Positions 1 to 7,111 of a stretch of DNA of 39,141 nucleotides are shown here, piece after piece (the first letter of the stretch is position 1; each line of letters starts with the position of its first letter). Made by a program: the position numbers and the translations under genes. The notes beneath the pieces were generated by a model that was not told the origin of the DNA, did not search any database, and saw only the letters and a program-made list of their open reading frames with translations. Source of the DNA: an uncultured Erythrobacteraceae bacterium (GTDB lineage: Bacteria > Pseudomonadota > Alphaproteobacteria > Sphingomonadales > Sphingomonadaceae); NCBI GenBank assembly GCA_946482075.1, contig CAMLQG010000024.1:1-39141 (forward strand), given 5' to 3'.

Positions 1-324
1 GAACATCTTCTGGCCCGCGCCGAACAGGATCGTGTCGCCGAACTCGTCGAACCACACCGCCCGCCCTCTCGCCTGCGCGTCGCCGGGATAGAGACGGGCA
101 TCGGGTTTCAGCGCATCGATATAAGCAAGTATCGCGCTGGAATCCGCCAGCACGAAATCTCCGTTCCGCATGCCGGGGATCTTGCCGAAGGGGCTTGCCT
201 GCCGGAACTCCTCATCGGGAGAACTCGGCGGCGTGGGCACATTCTCGAACGGAATATCGAGCTCAGCCAATGTGACCAAGACCTTGCGGACGAATGGGGA
301 CAGCGAGCTGCCGTAGATCTTCAT
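1..324 (-). CDS. Glutathione S-transferase family protein, N-terminal part
   Basis: The reading frame enters at the window edge, so only about 108 N-terminal residues are seen and the stop lies outside. The protein begins MKIYGSSLSPFVRKVLVTL, the first strand and active-site helix of a thioredoxin-fold GST domain. The motif GKIPGMRNG (cis-proline loop) and LADSSAILAYID (the glutathione-binding loop with acidic and serine residues) follow in the usual order. The start is placed at 324 because AAGGA lies five bases upstream; an ATG at 330 is possible but has its Shine-Dalgarno too close. GSTs of this type conjugate glutathione to electrophiles or act as reductive or isomerising enzymes in aromatic catabolism; the substrate cannot be told. 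It is codirectional with the EthD gene upstream. Confidence 0.85.
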   Translation of the reverse strand, partial: MKIYGSSLSPFVRKVLVTLAELDIPFENVPTPPSSPDEEFRQASPFGKIPGMRNGDFVLADSSAILAYIDALKPDARLYPGDAQARGRAVWFDEFGDTILFGAGQKMF

Positions 325-370
325 ACTCATCCTTCGAAAAACCGATTGCCCCACAGGAGAACCTGACTTT

Positions 371-452
371 GTCATTGCGAGCGCAGCGAAGCAATCCGGA
401 GGCCAACACCAACCGCTCTGGATTGCTTCGTCGCTTCGCTTCTCGCAATGAC
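371..452. repeat. Intergenic imperfect palindrome (GTCATTGCGA family)
   Basis: The left arm 371-397 begins GTCATTGCGAGCGCAGCGAA and the right arm 419-452 is its near reverse complement, ending in CTCGCAATGAC. The right arm carries a few extra bases in the middle of the stem. It fills the gap between the GST start and the EthD stop. Elements ending in GTCATTGCGA are widespread dispersed intergenic repeats in proteobacteria; I infer a REP-like element that would form a long hairpin in the EthD-GST transcript. Confidence 0.75.
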
Positions 453-474
453 GAGGCTGGCCCAGGAGCCCGGA

Positions 475-849
475 TCAAGCCGCGATCGTCGCCGACTTCA
501 CTTCGAAACAGGGAAAGATGCGCAAGGCGGGCCGGTCGAGGAAATGTTCTTCGTCCTCCATGAAGATCCGCCCGATCTCGGGATCGGCCATGATCCGCTG
601 CATCTCCGCCCAGGCGGCTTCGTCCTTCATCCAGATCTCGGTGACGGCATCGTAGTCTGGATTGGCGAGGCCGGGGTTCTGGCCGTCGCTCTGCCCGCCT
701 TCGACCGGCAGCATGTAGTTGCGGCGGTAATCGGCGAAGAGATGGCCGAGATATTTGTGCGCCAGCGCCACATGGCTGCGTTCGTAATATTCCTGGAACG
801 CCTCGGCGCTCATGCCCGCCTTGCGTTTGAGCAGAAGCATGACTTTCAT
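475..849 (-). CDS. EthD-domain small protein (first copy)
   Basis: This 124-residue protein opens with MKVMLLLKRKAGMSAEAFQE, followed by YYERSHVALAHKYL. The pattern of a short strand, the KRK-GMS-F turn, then a helix with an Y-E-x-x-H motif is that of EthD/dimeric alpha-beta barrel proteins. These small ferredoxin-fold proteins are often found in catabolic clusters, and their reactions are mostly unknown; some act as small-ring monooxygenases or cyclases. The start is set at 849, with AAGGAGAGG four bases upstream. A longer frame to 912 has no ribosome binding site. It is clearly paralogous to the protein at 2470-2829 and is divergent from the gene at 967. Confidence 0.8.
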   Translation of the reverse strand: MKVMLLLKRKAGMSAEAFQEYYERSHVALAHKYLGHLFADYRRNYMLPVEGGQSDGQNPGLANPDYDAVTEIWMKDEAAWAEMQRIMADPEIGRIFMEDEEHFLDRPALRIFPCFEVKSATIAA

Positions 850-966
850 CGATCCTCTCCTTGGATGGTTTCGCCAGCTGGCCGAAAACGGCTTGTGCGG
901 GAGACAGTGCACCCTTTACCGCCCAGGATAAAGCCACATTGCGAAACCGGAAAAGGGAGAGGCACC

Positions 967-1977
967 GTGAGCAACGGCGCAGCAGAACATTACATCACAC
1001 GTCCCGTGGCCAAGAGCATGGGCACCTACGATCCGCGCCACGAGGAAATCCATCCGGAATATTGGGCGAAGGAAAAGCATCTCGACCTCAACGAGACGCA
1101 GCAATTCGGCTTCTCCATCCTGGAGGAGGAAATCCACGCGCTCTGCTACACCTGGTTTCACCCGAACTGCAATCTGATCTCCACCGGCGTATTTGTATGC
1201 CAGGGGATTCAGCCCATCGCGCCGGGCCTGGCGATCCAGGACTATCGCGGCTTCGTGAGCGCGGACGAATTGAACGGTACCTTCCTCAAGTACAAGACTT
1301 CCAACGGCTACGAGGTCGAAGTGATCGAGCCGGGCGTGAAGTTCCGCACGAAATATCTCGACAAGGAACGCAACAGCTCGTTCGACATCACCCATACCGC
1401 GATGCACCCGCCCGCCATGTGGTCGAGCAACGTCCATTACGAACAGCCGATGTACAATGTGGGCGAGCTGACGATCCGCGGCAAAAGCTATGACGTGAAC
1501 AGCCGCCAGACCCGCGACCGGTCCTGGGGCGAACTGCGCTCCGAACAGCCGCGCAACATCCCGGCCATGGGCTGGGTCACCGGCACGTTCGACAACAAGT
1601 TCTGCTTCCACGTGACAGCCTTCGATTCCCAGGATCTCGACCCGATCTGGAAGGGAAAGTTCGACGTGCCGCCCGACCAGAACCTGCGCTTCGGCTGGGT
1701 GATCGTGAATGGCGAACAGGCCGCCGTCATCCATTGCCGCAAGCTGACCCGCTATGACAGCGACCTCATGCCTGCGGCCATGGATCTCGAACTCCATGAC
1801 GAGAAAGGCCGCGTGCACACGATCACGGGCACGGTGGTGGCCGGGTTCCCGATGCACCCGTGGAACAATTCCCGCTGGCCGATCTGCCTGACGCAGTGGA
1901 AGCTCAACGGTTCCGTTGACGGCTATGGCGATATCCAGGACGGCCATTGGGGCGATTTCATCCTGGCGGTGCGGTAG
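967..1977 (+). CDS. Conserved protein of the CrtC/AttH-like (DUF7064/DUF7065-type) fold
   Basis: This 336-residue protein has a GTG start, supported by AGGGAGAGG just upstream; the frame is open further upstream but that stretch overlaps the divergent EthD gene. It has no signal peptide or membrane segment. The central motif TRDRSWGELRSEQ and the preceding GELTIRGKSYDV resemble the two-lobed lipocalin-like fold of hydroxyneurosporene hydratase (CrtC) and AttH relatives, where an arginine-aspartate-arginine-serine-tryptophan-glycine stretch is typical. Such proteins occur beside acyl-CoA ligases and dehydrogenases in steroid and terpenoid clusters of sphingomonads and actinobacteria. A water-adding or lipid-binding role is only an inference. 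The neighbouring EthD, thiolase and ligase genes support a catabolic role. Confidence 0.7.
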   Translation: MSNGAAEHYITRPVAKSMGTYDPRHEEIHPEYWAKEKHLDLNETQQFGFSILEEEIHALCYTWFHPNCNLISTGVFVCQGIQPIAPGLAIQDYRGFVSADELNGTFLKYKTSNGYEVEVIEPGVKFRTKYLDKERNSSFDITHTAMHPPAMWSSNVHYEQPMYNVGELTIRGKSYDVNSRQTRDRSWGELRSEQPRNIPAMGWVTGTFDNKFCFHVTAFDSQDLDPIWKGKFDVPPDQNLRFGWVIVNGEQAAVIHCRKLTRYDSDLMPAAMDLELHDEKGRVHTITGTVVAGFPMHPWNNSRWPICLTQWKLNGSVDGYGDIQDGHWGDFILAVR

Positions 1978-1990
1978 GACAGGACCAAGA

Positions 1991-2082
1991 CCCGTTCGTC
2001 CTGAGCCTGTCGAAAGACCGCTTTTCTTTTCAAAAGGCACAGGAAGAAAGAACGGCCCCTCGACAGGCTCAGGGCGAACGGG
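1991..2082. repeat. Inverted repeat (CCCGTTCG...CTGAGCCTGTCGA family)
   Basis: The left arm 1991-2014 starts CCCGTTCGTCCTGAGCCTGT, and the right arm 2057-2082 is its reverse complement with one mismatch over the first 23 positions. About 42 bases separate the arms. This sequence family is a very common intergenic repeat in sphingomonads. It lies 13 bases after the stop of the upstream gene and may act as its transcript end. Confidence 0.8.
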
Positions 2083-2338
2083 ATCAAGCTATTCTCATAG
2101 CCTCCAGAAACCGTTTTCCTACACGCGTGAAATCTGGCTTAACCTGCAGGATGAAGCCCGCCACTCGCCCTCGCCCAAACCATCCGCCCGCAGGAGCGGC
2201 CCGGCCGGAGTTGACACACTCCATCGCGAAAGGTCACACGCTTGCGAGCGAGCGTTTCCGTCAAGAAAGGGCAGATTTCCTGAGGGTTAGCTCCCGCTCG
2301 GGAGGAAAGGTTGGAGGGCGCTTTCAGGCCCTTTTGTG

Positions 2339-2450
2339 TCAACCAAACCCCGTCATCTTTGTTTCAACCAAACCCCGTCATCCCGGCGAAGGCTGGGATC
2401 TCTCTCCGAAGTCGCGAAACCGGAAGCGACCCCAGCCTGCGCTGGGGTGA
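2339..2450. repeat. Direct repeat pair plus imperfect palindrome (CCCCGTCATCCCGGCG family)
   Basis: The 18-base unit TCAACCAAACCCCGTCAT occurs at 2339-2356 and again at 2364-2381. The second copy continues into TCCCGGCGAAGGCTGGGATC, which pairs imperfectly with GACCCCAGCCTGCGCTGGGG at 2428 onward. The palindrome is a known style of sphingomonad intergenic element. The duplicated left end suggests that the element was partly duplicated or that two copies recombined. Confidence 0.7.
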
Positions 2451-2469
2451 AGCCTATTCTTCCGTCCCT

Positions 2470-2829
2470 TCAGAACACCCCGTCCTGCCGCGTCCGCGTA
2501 TCGGCCACGAAGATCTCGACATTGTCGATGTCAAGGAAGCGCTTCTCGTCGTCGCGCACGGCCTGTTCGTTCTTGGGATCTTGCACGGCTTCAGCCGCCG
2601 CGAGCAGGTCTTCCATCGAATCGTAATGGAACTCGGTCACGCAGTCGAAGCTGTTGGGCTTGCCTACCGGAAACGGGTTCTCGCCATCGCTGTAATTGCG
2701 GACATAGGCTTTCAGATAATCGCCCATGATACCGCTCACCAGCGGGACGTGGCTGGTTTCGTAGTGCTTCTTGAAATCCGCGAAGCTCATGCCCGGCTTG
2801 CGCCTCAGGATCGCGATCATCTTCACCAT
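2470..2829 (-). CDS. EthD-domain small protein (second copy)
   Basis: This 119-residue protein begins MVKMIAILRRKPGMSFADFK, followed by KHYETSHVPLVSGIM, the EthD pattern also seen in the protein at 475-849. The two paralogs share the R/KRK-x-GMS turn, the Y-E-x-SHV helix and a Y-x-RNY strand; the C-terminal helices with DDEKRFLDIDNVEIF correspond to EDEEHFLDRPALRIF of the other. The start at 2829 is preceded by GGGAGAG at a seven-base spacing, better than the ATG at 2844. It is divergent from the thiolase gene and probably shares its control region (2830-3008). The catalytic role is unknown. Confidence 0.8.
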   Translation of the reverse strand: MVKMIAILRRKPGMSFADFKKHYETSHVPLVSGIMGDYLKAYVRNYSDGENPFPVGKPNSFDCVTEFHYDSMEDLLAAAEAVQDPKNEQAVRDDEKRFLDIDNVEIFVADTRTRQDGVF

Positions 2830-3008
2830 TTGCAACTCTCCCATTTCGTTCGGCCGTATTTGTTGGCTTTCGCCGCAGCGCTGGCAAGCCCCAGTTTTCG
2901 CCGATTTCCGCCTGGGACAATCTTAACTCTGATTTCCGGTTGCTACGGGCAGCGTTTGATCTACGTTCCGCGCCGCAGTCCAAAACCAGCCCAATGGAGA
3001 GGCGTCCA

Positions 3009-4505
3009 ATGTCGGACAATACGCCCGTTATCGTCGGGGTCGCACAAGTCACCAACCATCGCGGTCACCAACCGGGACCCGAGCCGCTCGATCTCTGGGA
3101 GCAGGCGGTCCGCCTCGCTGCCGACGATGCGGGCATTGCACATTCGGAACTCGCCAAGGCGGACTATGTCGGCACGGCCTATGCGCTCGCCTGGACCTAT
3201 GATGACCAGACCGCCCGCCTGGCCGAGCGCCTGGGCGCCAGCCCGCGCAAGATGGAATGCCCGATGCCCAGCGGCACCACCGGCATAAAGCTGGTCAAGC
3301 ACGCGGCCGAAGCGATCCTGGCCGGCGCCGATATCGCGATCATCGCGGGCGGCGAAGCGATGGCGACACGGAAATACTATGCCAAGAACAACCAGGTGCC
3401 GGACTGGAGCTATCCTGCCCCGCCGAACTTCGCCCATTTCGATCTGCAGGAGCAGCAGCATCCGGGCGAGGCCGCGTCCGGCCTGCTGGGCGGCGTGGGC
3501 GCCGTCTATACTTTCGCGATGCGCGACGTTGCCCGGCGAGCGCATCTCGGCATCAGCCCGGAAGACTATCGCCGCAAGAACGCCGAACTGCTCAGCGGCA
3601 TGACCAAGGTCGCGGCCGGCAATCCCGACGCCTGGTTCCCGCAGGAGAAATCGGTCGATTTCCTGTTCGATATCCGCGAGGATAACCGGCTGATCGCCTA
3701 TCCCTATACCAAGCACAATGTCGCGATCATGGATGTGGACATCGCCGCTGCGCAGATCGTGATGAGCAAGGCCAAGGCCGATGCGCTGGGCGTGCCGGAG
3801 CATAAGCGGATCTATCCCTGGAACAGCTGCTATGCCGACGATCCGGTGTTCACCGCCGTCCGCCCCAACCTCTGGAAATCGCCCGCTATGCACGCGGCGA
3901 GCAAGGCGGTGCTCGAGTCCGCGGGGGTGACGATGGACGAGGTGAATTATGTCGATCTTTACAGCTGCTTCCCGGCAGCGGTGAATTTCGCGCGCGACGC
4001 GCTCGGCATTCCGGACCGGCCGGGCGACCAGATCACCGTCACCGGCGGCCTGCCCTATGCGGGGGGACCCGCGGCAGCCTATGTCTGCACCTCGATTACC
4101 AAGATGGTGGAGAAGATGCGCAACGATGCGGGCTCGGTCGGGCTCGTCAGCGGGCTCGGCATGATGATGAGCAACCACTGCTACGGCCTGTTTTCCGCGC
4201 GTCCGCCGGAGAACGTCAAGCCGATCGACGAGAAGAAGATCCAGGCCGAGCTCGATGCGATCGAAGAACTGCCGGTGCGCACGGATTATGAAGGGCTGTG
4301 CACCATCGCGACCTATACCACGATCCATGACCGCAACGGTGATGCCACAGCCGCCGCGGCGATCGTCGACCTGTTCGACGGCAGCCGCGCCTATGCACGC
4401 ATCCTCGATCCGGACCTGATCAAGGAAGCGCTGGAAACCGAAGTGGTCGGCCGGCGCATGACGATGGTCGAAGCCGGGCCGGCTGGCGAGATCCGGGCCG
4501 CATGA
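3009..4505 (+). CDS. Atypical thiolase (acetyl-CoA acetyltransferase-like)
   Basis: The 498-residue protein begins MSDNTPVIVGVAQVTNHRG, a thiolase N-terminus, and shows thiolase order throughout: AAEAILAGADIAIIAGGEAM near residues 102-121 and VTGGLPYAGGPAAAY plus SGLGMMMSNHCYGLFS in the C-terminal half. The canonical nucleophile motif (CGSG or CATG) is replaced by MECPMPSGTTG at 82-92; Cys84 lies close by but not at the usual place. The C-terminal GHP motif also appears altered to YAGGP. This matches a subgroup of about 500-residue thiolase-like proteins of uncertain chemistry. GGAGAGG precedes the ATG. The convergent acyl-CoA ligase suggests a role in beta-oxidation of a side chain or ring product. 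Confidence 0.8.
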   Translation: MSDNTPVIVGVAQVTNHRGHQPGPEPLDLWEQAVRLAADDAGIAHSELAKADYVGTAYALAWTYDDQTARLAERLGASPRKMECPMPSGTTGIKLVKHAAEAILAGADIAIIAGGEAMATRKYYAKNNQVPDWSYPAPPNFAHFDLQEQQHPGEAASGLLGGVGAVYTFAMRDVARRAHLGISPEDYRRKNAELLSGMTKVAAGNPDAWFPQEKSVDFLFDIREDNRLIAYPYTKHNVAIMDVDIAAAQIVMSKAKADALGVPEHKRIYPWNSCYADDPVFTAVRPNLWKSPAMHAASKAVLESAGVTMDEVNYVDLYSCFPAAVNFARDALGIPDRPGDQITVTGGLPYAGGPAAAYVCTSITKMVEKMRNDAGSVGLVSGLGMMMSNHCYGLFSARPPENVKPIDEKKIQAELDAIEELPVRTDYEGLCTIATYTTIHDRNGDATAAAAIVDLFDGSRAYARILDPDLIKEALETEVVGRRMTMVEAGPAGEIRAA

Positions 4506-4552
4506 TGAGATAGGGGCGTGGGCGGTGTTCCGCTCGTGCCCCGTCCCCCCCT

Positions 4553-4592
4553 CTTCCTCCTCATTCCCGCTTTCGGGGGAATGAGGAGGAAG
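4553..4592. terminator. Strong hairpin between convergent thiolase and ligase genes
   Basis: A perfect 16-base-pair stem joins CTTCCTCCTCATTCCC (4553-4568) to its reverse complement (4577-4592) around an eight-base loop. There is no clear T run on either side, so it may work as a factor-aided or transcript-protecting structure for both converging genes. Confidence 0.6.
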
Positions 4593-4594
4593 AA

Positions 4595-6223
4595 CTAAGC
4601 CGCTGCCGACCGCCTCGGTTGCCGGGCCAGGTCGGAATCCTGCCGATCCCAGGTCGTCCCGGTGACCCCGGCTTCGCGCAGTTCGATCTTGCGTATCTTG
4701 CCGTTGGGCGTGCGCGGCAGATCCGCCACCCGCTCGTAATAGCGCGGCACTGCGAAATGCGGGATGTTGGCGATGGCCCATTCGCACAGCGTGCGATTGT
4801 CCAGCTCGGCTCCTTCGGACAGGACGTAGGTGACCTTCACTTCGTCCTCCGAGAGTTCGGAAGGGACCGCATGGACGCAGACATCCGCGATTTCGGTCCG
4901 CTGCATGAAAGCGGCGTCCATCTCCATCGAGGAGATGTTCTCGCCGCCCTTGCGCAGGTAATCCTTCTTCCGGTCGACGAAGCTGAAATCGCCATCCTCG
5001 TCGAACTTGCCGATATCGCCAGTATGGAGCCAGAGGTCGTTGAACACTCGCACCGTATCTTCCGGCCGGTTCCAGTATCCGTCGAACATGCCGTGGCGGA
5101 CGAGCGGCCGGATCCAGACTTCACCGGCCACGTCGGGCGGACATTCCTCGCCATTCTCGTCGACGATGCGGACATCGTAATCCTCGAAGCGGCGGCCGCT
5201 GGTGCCTTCCTTCTGCGGTTCGCCGATCTTGTGGCAGACGACGATGCTCGCTTCGGTCTGGCCGAAGCCGGGCGAACCGATGCGCTTCACCCCGAAGCGA
5301 TCGATCCAGGCATCTCTGACATTGGCCGGCAGCGGCGCGCCCATGACCTTGTCCAGCTTGCCGTAGCAGCGCTTCTCCGCCTCGGTCTCCGGCGCGCGCG
5401 CGACCAGCGCCAGCATCGAGCCCATCATGAGGACGAAATTGGCCCCGCCTTTCTCGATCTGGTCCCAGAAGCTGGAGACCGAGAATTTCGGGATGATGTC
5501 CACCGTGGCGCCGACGCGGATGGCGTTGAGCGTCAGCCCGCACATGCCGGTCAGGTGGAAGAGCGGCAGCGGCATCCACACCACGTCGCCCCGTTCCATG
5601 CAATGCGCGCGGACCATCGTGTTGGCATGCTGACAGGCATAGCCGTGGCTGATCATGCAGCCCTTGGAAGGCCCAGTGGTGCCGGAGGTGTAGATCAGCA
5701 TCGAAAGATCGGCCGGACCGATATCGACCTGCGGGCGAGCCGCAGCATCGCCCGGCAGGTCGGCATACTCGATCCGCCGCCAGGGTGCGCCGGCGCCATG
5801 GCTATCGCCGCGTATGACGATGGCTTTTACATCGGGCAGCCCTTCGGCCAGGTCGGCCAAGCGTGCGACATACTCGTCTTCGGCGACAATGATCCTGGCG
5901 CCGCAATCGGCGACCTGGTGGCGCAGGAACTCGCCCAGATAGCTGGTGTTGATCGGCGCGGCAGCCGCCCCCGCCTTCAGGATGCCAAGCCAGAGAATCA
6001 CCGCATCGGCATGGGTGTTGACCATGGTGCAGACGCGATCGCCCTTCTCCACGCCGAGCGCGGCGAGCCCCGCAGCGATCCGGTCGCTCGCGCGATCGAC
6101 CTCCGCGAAAGTGAGCTTGTCCTCCCCCATCGTCTGAAGGAACACGTCGTCGGGCCAATTGGCGACTGCACGCTGCATCGAAGCAACGACGGTGAGCGGC
6201 CCGGCGGGATATCTGAGCATCAT
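4595..6223 (-). CDS. AMP-forming acyl-CoA ligase
   Basis: This 542-residue adenylate-forming enzyme activates a carboxylic acid as acyl-AMP and then as acyl-CoA. Visible motifs in order are the ATP loop YTSGTTGPSKG at 178-188, the GFGQTEAS motif at 319-326, the TGD motif at 401-403, the hinge region DRKKDYLRKGGENIS at 417-431, and PRTPNGKIRKIELR at 503-516 with the expected catalytic lysine at 509. Length fits the class I family. Two adjacent ATG codons (6223, 6220) follow AGGAG; the first is chosen. Its substrate is not predictable; it resembles ligases of carnitine/crotonobetaine and steroid side-chain types. It lies 13 bases downstream of the oxidase subunit genes and probably shares their transcript. 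Confidence 0.9.
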   Translation of the reverse strand: MMLRYPAGPLTVVASMQRAVANWPDDVFLQTMGEDKLTFAEVDRASDRIAAGLAALGVEKGDRVCTMVNTHADAVILWLGILKAGAAAAPINTSYLGEFLRHQVADCGARIIVAEDEYVARLADLAEGLPDVKAIVIRGDSHGAGAPWRRIEYADLPGDAAARPQVDIGPADLSMLIYTSGTTGPSKGCMISHGYACQHANTMVRAHCMERGDVVWMPLPLFHLTGMCGLTLNAIRVGATVDIIPKFSVSSFWDQIEKGGANFVLMMGSMLALVARAPETEAEKRCYGKLDKVMGAPLPANVRDAWIDRFGVKRIGSPGFGQTEASIVVCHKIGEPQKEGTSGRRFEDYDVRIVDENGEECPPDVAGEVWIRPLVRHGMFDGYWNRPEDTVRVFNDLWLHTGDIGKFDEDGDFSFVDRKKDYLRKGGENISSMEMDAAFMQRTEIADVCVHAVPSELSEDEVKVTYVLSEGAELDNRTLCEWAIANIPHFAVPRYYERVADLPRTPNGKIRKIELREAGVTGTTWDRQDSDLARQPRRSAAA

Positions 6224-6236
6224 CCTATCTCCTCTG

Positions 6237-6524
6237 TCAGGACAGCATGCCGCGTTCGCCTAGGACGACCACGGTCATCAGACCGATCGGCGCGAGGACC
6301 GTCCATATCTCGAAGGCGATCCGCAAGCCCAGCGGCGCGTGGTTCACTTCCATGAAATTCTGGATGATCAACCGCGCCTTCACGAAGGCGATCAGCAGCA
6401 GGCCCGCGATCCCCCAATCGCCGTGCACGCCGAGATCCTCGGCATAGACGAACGACCAGATGCTGAGGACCAGGAGGATCAGCCAGATCCGCCCGCCATT
6501 GTTCAACAATTCTTTCATCGTCAT
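6237..6524 (-). CDS. Cytochrome c oxidase subunit IV-like membrane protein
   Basis: The protein has 95 residues and three membrane helices at about 11-28, 36-56 and 70-88. The stretch KARLIIQNFMEVNHAPLGLR between helices two and three matches the bacterial COX4 (caa3/NorF-like) signature, K-x-R-x-x-x-x-x-F-M-E followed by an A-P-L. Such subunits are small accessory parts of heme-copper oxidases or nitric oxide reductases. The ATG at 6524 overlaps the stop of the subunit III gene (ATGA), which shows translational coupling. No catalytic subunit I or copper subunit II is seen within the window. Confidence 0.8.
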   Translation of the reverse strand: MTMKELLNNGGRIWLILLVLSIWSFVYAEDLGVHGDWGIAGLLLIAFVKARLIIQNFMEVNHAPLGLRIAFEIWTVLAPIGLMTVVVLGERGMLS

Positions 6525-7111
6525 CGGGAGAGATACACCACTGCCATGAGGATCACCCACAGGAGGTCCACCATATGCCAGAACACGCCGCCCGCCTCGA
6601 GCGCGAAGACGCGCCCTCTGGACTGCGTGCCATCGGCCGGAAAGCCCGCGCGGATCAGGAACAGCGCAGCCAGGCCGATCAGCACATGGACCAGATGCAG
6701 GATCGTGGTCATGAAATAGAACATGAAGAACTCGTTGGTGTTGACCGTGATGCCGACCGAGAACTTCTGGTTGTACTCGATCACCTTCATGCCCACGAAG
6801 CCGAGCCCGCACAGGATCGCGAACAGGATGAAGCGCCTGGCTGCGACCCAGCGCCACATGCGGGCCGCCTGGACGCCGACGAACACAAAGTAGGAACTCG
6901 TCAGCAGCAGCAGCGTGTTGATCAACGCGATCGGCTGGTTCAGCTGCGTCTGGGAGGTGGCGTACAACTCAGGATTGAAGCTGCGGTAATAAAAGACCGT
7001 GCCGAACATGATCGAGAAGATCGTGAGGTCGGCCAGGATTGCCATCCATAGGCCGACCTCTTGATAGATGTTCGTCGGTTCGTTGGTACTTGCCGAACTC
7101 TCTTCACTCAC
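6521..7111 (-). CDS. Cytochrome c oxidase subunit III family protein (five-helix, NorE-like)
   Basis: This 196-residue protein has five predicted membrane helices (about 22-42, 60-82, 93-111, 127-153, 176-195). It therefore lacks the first two helices of classical seven-helix subunit III, as in NorE-type proteins. Family motifs are visible: MKVIEY near 108-113, LHLVHVLIG at 139-146 with the two histidines, and FWHMVDLLWV at 178-186. The GTG start overlaps the stop of the upstream gene (GTGA), and its own stop overlaps the subunit IV start. An ATG start inside the frame would cut into the first helix. Subunit III normally stabilises the catalytic core; here its partner is not encoded nearby. 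Confidence 0.85.
   Translation of the reverse strand: MSEESSASTNEPTNIYQEVGLWMAILADLTIFSIMFGTVFYYRSFNPELYATSQTQLNQPIALINTLLLLTSSYFVFVGVQAARMWRWVAARRFILFAILCGLGFVGMKVIEYNQKFSVGITVNTNEFFMFYFMTTILHLVHVLIGLAALFLIRAGFPADGTQSRGRVFALEAGGVFWHMVDLLWVILMAVVYLSR

Larger units (their letters stand above)
1978..2469. other. Gene-free interval with several dispersed repeats
   Basis: No convincing gene is present in these 492 bases. They hold the two repeat elements listed separately (1991-2082 and 2339-2450). Between them, 2083-2338 contains a TTGACA at 2211 without a matching -10 box and a weak stem AGGGC/GCCCT near 2315-2335 followed by four T. The interval separates the convergent genes at 967-1977 and 2470-2829, so it probably also ends both transcripts. 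Confidence 0.5.

Noticed and set aside
2211..2216. TTGACA resembling a -35 box
   Set aside because: No -10 box at 16-18 bases and no plus-strand gene start follows within the gap.
2961..4787. Long minus-strand open frame (about 608 codons) opposite the thiolase gene
   Set aside because: It is antisense to a clear thiolase, rich in arginine and histidine, and has no recognised motif; it arises from the high GC third codon positions of the real gene.
4619..6355. Plus-strand open frame opposite the acyl-CoA ligase
   Set aside because: Antisense to a gene with all ligase motifs; the translation has no domain features.
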